64,000 nt of DNA from Helicostylum pulchrum (lineage: Eukaryota > Mucoromycota > Mucoromycetes > Mucorales > Mucoraceae), in NCBI GenBank assembly GCA_025677825.1, contig JAIXMO010000039.1, positions 62,001-126,000 on the forward strand, written 5' to 3'. Below are positions 59,401-64,000 of the stretch, one piece after another. A model generated the notes under the pieces. That model was not told the DNA's origin. It did no database searches and was given only the letters and a program-made list of their open reading frames with translations. The position numbers and the translations under genes were made by a program. Position 1 is the first letter of the stretch; each line of letters begins with the position of its first letter.

Positions 59401-59967
59401 ACAAGATGCGCAAGTCATACCTCGAATTTCTAATTGAATCGTATCTTCGTTATCATCATATACAAGCTCTTTACTTTCCGTTTTACTAGTTTGATTGATG
59501 ACACTAATACTACTACTACTGCTGCTACTTCCTTTATCATTTACCATCAGAACATCAAATCCGCAATCTTCAATTGCCTCTGCGATATTTGGTGTACTAG
59601 TAACAGTTGCGTCGTAAACCACAGTACATTCTTCATTTTTAAGACTAACACTAACAGATACAATCCCTGTTTGATCTGATAAAACACCTTGGATAGATTT
59701 AACACAGGATTGACATGTCATACCTAATACAGGTAAAGTAATAGTGGTCAAATCAACATCAAATCCACAGTCTTCAATATTGTTTTTCAAATCAGTATAG
59801 TCGAGTAGAAGGGTATCATAGGTTATTGTAGCGCACTCCTTTTCTAAATCTACAGACACGTTTTCTACGCCGGAAATAAGTGATAAGGCGTTTGTAATAG
59901 CTCGTACACATGAGTGACAAGACATGCCTTTTACTGGTAAACGAGTTACTTTTATATTGGTACTCAT
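56458..59967 (-). CDS. CCC2: Copper-transporting P1B-type ATPase (Ccc2/ATP7 type), 1,169 aa
   Basis: A single exon from ATG (59967) to stop (56458). It pumps Cu(I) into the late secretory pathway for multicopper oxidases. Four N-terminal metal-binding HMA domains are present: GMSCHSC (Cys17/20), GMTCQSC (Cys85/88) and two GMTCASC (near 185 and 260). Then come membrane helices, the actuator MVTGEVD, the intramembrane CPC metal site (IIVACPCALGLATPTAVM), DKTGTLT with the phosphorylated Asp, the N-domain SEH motif, and MVGDGINDSPAL. Yeast Ccc2 has two HMA domains and animal ATP7 six, so four is intermediate. There are two oddities: a roughly 40-residue insert (KHVPWWSRHRTQTNQYLPLQ region) just before the GDGIND motif, and SEHLL where most family members have SEHPL. 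Confidence 0.95.
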   Translation of the reverse strand: MSTNIKVTRLPVKGMSCHSCVRAITNALSLISGVENVSVDLEKECATITYDTLLLDYTDLKNNIEDCGFDVDLTTITLPVLGMTCQSCVKSIQGVLSDQTGIVSVSVSLKNEECTVVYDATVTSTPNIAEAIEDCGFDVLMVNDKGSSSSSSSISVINQTSKTESKELVYDDNEDTIQLEIRGMTCASCVTSIEKALKSQVGISYVSVALLAERATVTFDPLDIRPELICKVVCDAGFEAKIIERKSNDVVQLQVYGMTCASCVAGIERGVGKLPGVIEVSVNLMTEKAKVKFNCDITSPRKIVEEIESLGFNAIMADNTRDAQLDSLAKVREIKEWQTAFFECLFFAVPVFFIAMILPMFSWWHFVMEIPIFLPGLYLLDITQLILTLPVQFGVGKRFLRSAFVSVLHGTPTMDVLVSISTLAAFGFSILSMMHGVVTQVKVPPTVFFDTSTMLITFIVLGRLLENKAKGKSSSALSKLMSLTPSTALMVTVDENKVVLSERKIPSELISEGDLIKLLPGDKIPADGEVFFGSTAVDESMVTGEVDAVVKTFGDTVIGGTVNGLGTFIMKATRVGSDTALSQIVKLVEDAQVSKAPIQGFADYIAGYFVPTVVLLGLGTLIVWIIIVRTVGVEGLPASLQKEIANTGDGGWFFVCLKLCISVIIVACPCALGLATPTAVMVGTGVGAENGVLFKGGAVLENGQAVNKVVFDKTGTLTCGKLELVESKAWTGDEDHRLQMLILSAIAESHSEHLLGRAVVAAGKELTGLKVLDGLATVQNFNSVTGFGIYCDVVFAKEIPKDVVGLKHVLEPLLNTCHTIIVGNKKWLEEHNGIGLSDEQEEMCRVQGGLGRTCVLVGIDGVSSGYISLSDIVKPEAKRVIATLQSMGIQTAMVTGDNELTARCIAAQLGITEVHAGVSPNGKTQIVKTMQEKIFVRKHVPWWSRHRTQTNQYLPLQQNNTKTGTKTVVAMVGDGINDSPALVAADLGIALCSGTDIAMEAADVILMRNDLTDVVAALDLSKAIFSRIRINLLWACIYNLVGIPLAMGIFMPWGYRLHPMMAGFAMAASSTSVVVSSLMLRWSWRRPLLVNLDDHSSGTDAAVHLSLLVNEMRSDTQEEDIEMALQNRSSYDEEEGLIYTKNKESILETVKIFFSKRSSKYTPVSNDDY

Positions 59968-60051
59968 ATCATTAATGTTATGAAAGAGAGAAAAAAGGAA
60001 AGAAAGAAAAAAAAGTAATGATATATTTATATCTGTACGGGGGGTGAAAAT

Positions 60052-60083
<32 letters not shown>

Positions 60084-60404
60084 GTAGGGAGTAGAACTCC
60101 GGTGTTTACGGCTTTTTGTTTACTCCTCTTTTTTTTATATTATACTTTGTTCTCCCTTTGAGCGAAATATATTGATGTTTTAAATCAAGTACTACTATTA
60201 TAATATTAGCACGTTTTTCTTTATTTGTTATGGTTTCCATGTCTTTCTTTTTTTCAAAAAAAAAGAAGCAGTAGATTATTAAATGTGTTTAGCGCAGAGT
60301 TTCTTTTTAACGGGCTCGTCAAGATCTGATAAAAGCGTATCTCTAATTAAATAAAACTTTTTTAGTAAAATATTTTACCAATCAACTTTTATCTGATTAT
60401 CTTT
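59968..60404. other. CCC2 promoter region with a poly(T) run
   Basis: A T run at about 60056-60082 lies upstream of CCC2. The rest is the 3' flank of RAD52. No gene is seen. Confidence 0.6.
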
Positions 60405-61717
60405 TTACCTTTGTGACCCATGTGCTACGAAAAAAAAAAAAAAGTTAATATAAATAAGACCAACATCAGTGTCACCGCTATCTTACCTGACGAATGAGAA
60501 GAATCCTTTAGTGGTGGGGTGATGATCCCTGCCAACATTTCATCGCTAATATATAAAAAATATAAATTATTACATGCGTTATGACTAATACCTTTTTTCA
60601 CTTACTCGAATTCATTCTCGTACTGCTCGACAGTAAACTCATCGTCTACCGCCAGCACCTGAACCAAGAACTCGTCATCACCTTCTAATATTAGATTCAC
60701 TCTGTTATTTACGGTATTAATATAAAGATCTATACTTACCATAGGTAAAGCTATCTTCCGGGACAATAGGCTCTAATAATGCGGCGCTTTTATATTCGAT
60801 AGCTGGACTAACTGAATTAGACTTGACTTCTACTTTAGGGGTTATTGCGGCTTTTGGGACGTTTCGTGAAACCATTTCAGGCTTTACCGTGTTCGAAACA
60901 ACTGGCATTACGGTCGATCTGGTTATTGGATTTGTAGGCGGGGCTGGTCGGATATTGGGTACTGGCCTTGGTTCTTCCAATTTAGGCGGCGATGTTTTCT
61001 TCGTTTCAAACTGGTCGTGCCTGTAAAGGTTCTTCGCAGTAAATTTGATCTAGAATATAAGTTAGCTTTGTATCTAATTCTTTTTTTTTTTGTTAGCATT
61101 ATTTTCTTTACCGTAGGTTTTGCCATTTTACCAATACCGTTAAGATAAGGATTATCATACAAACAATTACCCAATGAATTACCAAAGTATCTTAATGTAC
61201 GTTTGGTAGCATCTGTTACAGCTTGTTTTCTTGCCTTTTCAAAAGCGGCTCCTTTAGATTTTGAGTTTTGATCAGTACCATAGCCCATATCCTATTAAAA
61301 AAAAAAGAAGTTGTCAGTTATTTTTTTTCTTCAGCTAGATTTTTTTTATTCTTTTACTTCATGATAACTGCCATCTCTTAAAGTGATTCGAATAGTAACC
61401 GAGACACCAACACTATACTTTTGATCATCACTAACATCAACCTAAATGAAGTTTGTTACTTAATATTTCTTTACAGGCGAATGAGAAAAAAAAAAGTGTC
61501 TTACAAAATCAATTGTGGTGTCTTTTATATCCGTGCTCCAACCGTTGAACCCAAATATATCGTTAGCAATATTAATTGCCGTCTTTCCTTCAATATAAGT
61601 AAGAGGTCGTCCAGAGGGTCCCGGTCGTTGCGCTAAATACTCTGGTCCAAGTTGTTTTTCTAATTCTTTTGACATCCTTTGCCATTCTTCTTCTGTAAAC
61701 TGTTTGCTGTTTGACAT
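60405..61717 (-). CDS. RAD52: DNA repair/recombination protein Rad52, 314 aa
   Basis: Minus strand. Exons 61717..61505, 61441..61358, 61291..61112, 61049..60740, 60684..60606, 60545..60487 and 60424..60405, total 945 nt. It anneals single strands and mediates Rad51 loading in homologous recombination. The N-terminal annealing domain (residues 1 to about 165) is well conserved: FTEEEWQRMSKELEKQLGPE, RPGPSGRPLTYIEG, FGFNGWSTDI, VSVTIRITLRDGSYHED, SKGAAFEKARKQAVTDATKR and LRYFGNSLGNCLYD. The C-terminal half is shorter than in yeast Rad52 (about 470 aa) and Pro/Val-rich, then acidic (EGDDEFLVQVLAVDDEFTVE), where RPA and Rad51 binding would be expected. The last two small exons were chosen by frame and splice sites. 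Confidence 0.93.
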
Positions 61718-62436
61718 TTTTTTTTAAAAGTTGCAGAAAACAAAGAAAACGAGAATTGTGTGTGTTTTTTTTTTTTGGTTTTTTGGAATCCGAACGCGCT
61801 TCATTTACGTGAACCAGACAGTCACGTCCTTTCCACAGAATAGTTTCGGTAGAACAAGTTTGACCAGCATTGATATCGTAAAATGAAAAGAAATATAATA
61901 ATGTTAGGTTCTAGTATTATATATACGTACGTGGTACATATTAACCTTGGTCGTTTATTTGGTATAATATCCCCTCCTCCCTTTTTCTTTGTCTCTCTCT
62001 GCATGATTTATAACGAGCATAAAGTTGTACGTGATACCATTTTACGACATCAGGTATATTATAGTATCCACCACAGCCGGTAAACAAGGAAACGATCATG
62101 AATACAAGCCGATAATATGGTTACTTGGCGTGACTTTATATAGTAGATGCACGTATCATATGCATCACAGTAACGGTTGCCAAAGTAATGCAAATACCTT
62201 TTTTTTTTTTGGGTCCAAAAAAAAGTGGTAAAATTGCTACTAAATATGGTTTGATACACACTACACTTCCCCTACTCCATTACACACTCCCAACGCATAC
62301 CTAGAACCAAAACCAATATCCTTTCAATACGTTACATTTTAAAAAAACTAAAGTGTGACTATGGGACGCCCTCTTAAAATAATAATAAAAACATTTTTAT
62401 GTTCCCTTGTTTACACTATATTTTTATTCTTTCACC
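61718..62436. promoter_or_regulatory. Divergent promoter region between RAD52 (-) and the WDR59-like gene (+)
   Basis: 719 bp separating two outward-reading start codons. T runs are present on both sides. Small ORFs inside are featureless. No specific binding site is claimed. Confidence 0.55.
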
Positions 62437-64000
62437 ATGTCTGAAGCCAATGCAGATTTCCCCAAGAAACCAGAAATCAAACGAAGAAAGTCAGATTCCA
62501 ATTTATTAAGGAATAATGATACCTTAAACCAAGCTTATGCAAATCGTAAACGTAATTCACATATGGCTCAACAAGTCAACAAGTCAATATCAATGACTTT
62601 GGCTGAACGACAATTGTCTCGATTGAAAAAGGATGATGCACCACAGGAAGATACCTTTTATCGTGCTCTCGAAATCAAATTTCATCATTCTGTTGGGTCC
62701 ATGAGTATTAGTCCTGCTTGTAGAGATGTCGTATTGGCTGGGTAACTATATAAAACAAAAAAGGGCAAATATGTATGTTTAAAAAAACTAATTTTTTGAT
62801 GCTAGTCGACAAGGCTTAGTGGTGATCGATTTAGAAGATCCATGGTTGATCCCACGTATTTTACCTCATATGTCAAAGTGGGAAGTAGCTGATGTTCAAT
62901 GGAGTCCACATATCGCTCGAGAATCTTGGGTTGCTTCAACTGTAAGATCCCCCCCTTTTTTTTATAGAAAATTCCTGCAAGATTAATCTGTTTATTTTAT
63001 TTAGTCAAACCAAAAATTACTTGTGTGGAATTTAAATTATTCTGGTTCAAGAGCTATTGAGCATGTATTTCATGCGCATGCAAGAGCTATTTCAGATATT
63101 AATTGGTCTCCACATCAACCAGATATACTAGCCACTTGTTCTGTAGACACTTATGTTCATTTATGGGATTTAAGAGAACCGCATTCAAGATCCAAGGACC
63201 AAGATGATGATAGAAAGATGAGATCAAGTTGTTCATTTACACCGTGGAATGGTAATATGGTAAAAAAAAGACGCAATTGTTTATATTATCACTAAATTCG
63301 TTTTATTAGCTGCTGCGACCCAAGTAAAGTTTAATAGAAAGAGTGAATATTTAATCGCTTCAGCGCATGATAAAGATGTCAAAATTTGGGATTTAAGAGT
63401 AAGTTTTTTTTAAAAAAAGGAAAAAAGAATAAAAGTAAACTAAAATTTGCAATCTTAAAAAAGAAAGGCGCTGTTCCAGTTACAAGCATTACAGCACATT
63501 CAAAAAAGATTTACGGAATTGATTGGAGCCGACAAAATGATCATGATATTGTAACATGTAGTTTAGATAAAGTCGTCAAGGTAAAAAAAGAAGAGAGAAA
63601 AAGAGAAATAAAGGCTCAATGGATTTTTTTGCTTCTAGTTTTGGAATATCCATACTCCAGAGAAAGAAGAAGAAGTAATTGTAACCGATACCCCAATTTG
63701 GCGTGCTAGAAACACACCGTTCGGCAACGGTGTACTTATCATGCCTCAACGCACCGACTCCAAACTAACGCTCTATAACAGATCCTGTCCCGAAACCCCC
63801 GTCCACGCCTTTGACGGTCATCAAGACACGGTAAAAGAATTTGTATGGAGATGGAAAGGAAACGCCAATGCAGATGACGGTGACGATCGAGAGTTTCAAT
63901 TAGTAACATGGTCCAAGGATCAAAACCTACGATTATGGCCTGTCTCTGAAGACATTATGCGATCCGTAAGTCACGAACCCAGTAAAACCAAGACCAAACT
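62437..64000 (+). CDS. WDR59/Sea3 (Mtc5)-like WD40 protein of the SEA/GATOR2 complex (3' end cut by window edge)
   Basis: Exons 62437..62741, 62806..62941, 63005..63251, 63310..63398, 63464..63580 and 63639..64000, the last open at the window end; all joins keep the frame. I chose MSEANADF as start rather than an upstream in-frame ATG in a T/Y/F-rich leader at 62407. The N-terminus is basic and polar, then WD40 repeats follow: VGSMSISPACRDVVLAGRQG, LVVIDLEDPWLIPRILPHMS, WEVADVQWSPH, HAHARAISDINWSPHQPDIL, CSVDTYVHLWDLREP, ASAHDKDVKIWDLR and ITAHSKKIYGIDWSRQNDHD. These blocks are those of WDR59/Sea3, which acts at the vacuole/lysosome upstream of TORC1. The C-terminal RWD and RING-like parts lie beyond the window. 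Confidence 0.9.

Noticed and set aside
58280..59437. Long plus-strand ORFs of 171 and 194 residues opposite the copper-ATPase gene
   Set aside because: Shadow frames of a single-exon gene with complete P-type ATPase motifs on the minus strand.

Overview
The window looks like nuclear DNA of a filamentous fungus, most likely an early-diverging Mucoromycota (Mucorales-type). The evidence is the very AT-rich intergenic DNA, homopolymer tracts, many short introns (about 55-105 nt, GT...CTAAC...AG), and a protein set typical of fungi (Ccc2, Mrt4, Rad52, Clr4, Uls1, Sct1, APSES and Myb factors). The transposon families also fit Mucorales, but that assignment rests on remembered family features and no search was run.

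Layout. 1-1776 (-): 5' part of an MFSD1-like transporter. 1.8-5.3 kb: repeat-rich DNA with a decayed Fanzor/TnpB-like fragment (copy A, + strand) and a short orphan ORF. 5278-12751 (-): a nine-exon gene for a 2,309-residue uncharacterised protein. 12.75-23.0 kb: about 10 kb with no convincing protein gene, one tRNA-Leu(CAA), decayed tandem repeats, a 44-nt poly(A) run and a GC-rich island. 23.0-27.2 kb (-): a small two-repeat Myb protein, an 11-exon SANT/Myb-like protein and MRT4. 27.6-31.9 kb (-): a nearly complete but broken Fanzor/TnpB-like gene (copy B) followed head-to-tail by an N-terminal fragment of a Crypton/Ndc10-type recombinase. 32.2-33.5 kb (-): an RCK-family (Ime2/MAK-like) kinase. 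33647-36373: a DNA transposon with long terminal inverted repeats, a probable TATA target duplication and a decayed gene of an unrecognised family. 37.1-50.2 kb (+): mRNA guanylyltransferase with a 500-residue low-complexity tail, a Clr4/SUV39 H3K9 methyltransferase, a UIM protein, an APSES/KilA-N factor, TAF4 and a Sct1/Gpt2 acyltransferase. 50534-50606: tRNA-Thr(AGT). 51.9-61.7 kb (-): Uls1-like SNF2/RING protein, Ccc2-type copper ATPase, Rad52. 62437-end (+): 5' part of a WDR59/Sea3 gene.

Exon structures were built by hand from splice motifs and reading frame. For each complete multi-exon model the exon lengths sum to a multiple of three and end in a stop. There is no operon logic: the conserved genes are ordinary chromosomal housekeeping and regulatory genes. 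The unusual material is the mobile-element belt at 27.6-36.4 kb, the related fragment at 3.1-3.8 kb, the gene-poor repeat region, and the giant protein. The most interesting candidates are the Fanzor-like copies, which share homology past the stop codon, and the TIR element, which ties an orphan protein family to a transposon.
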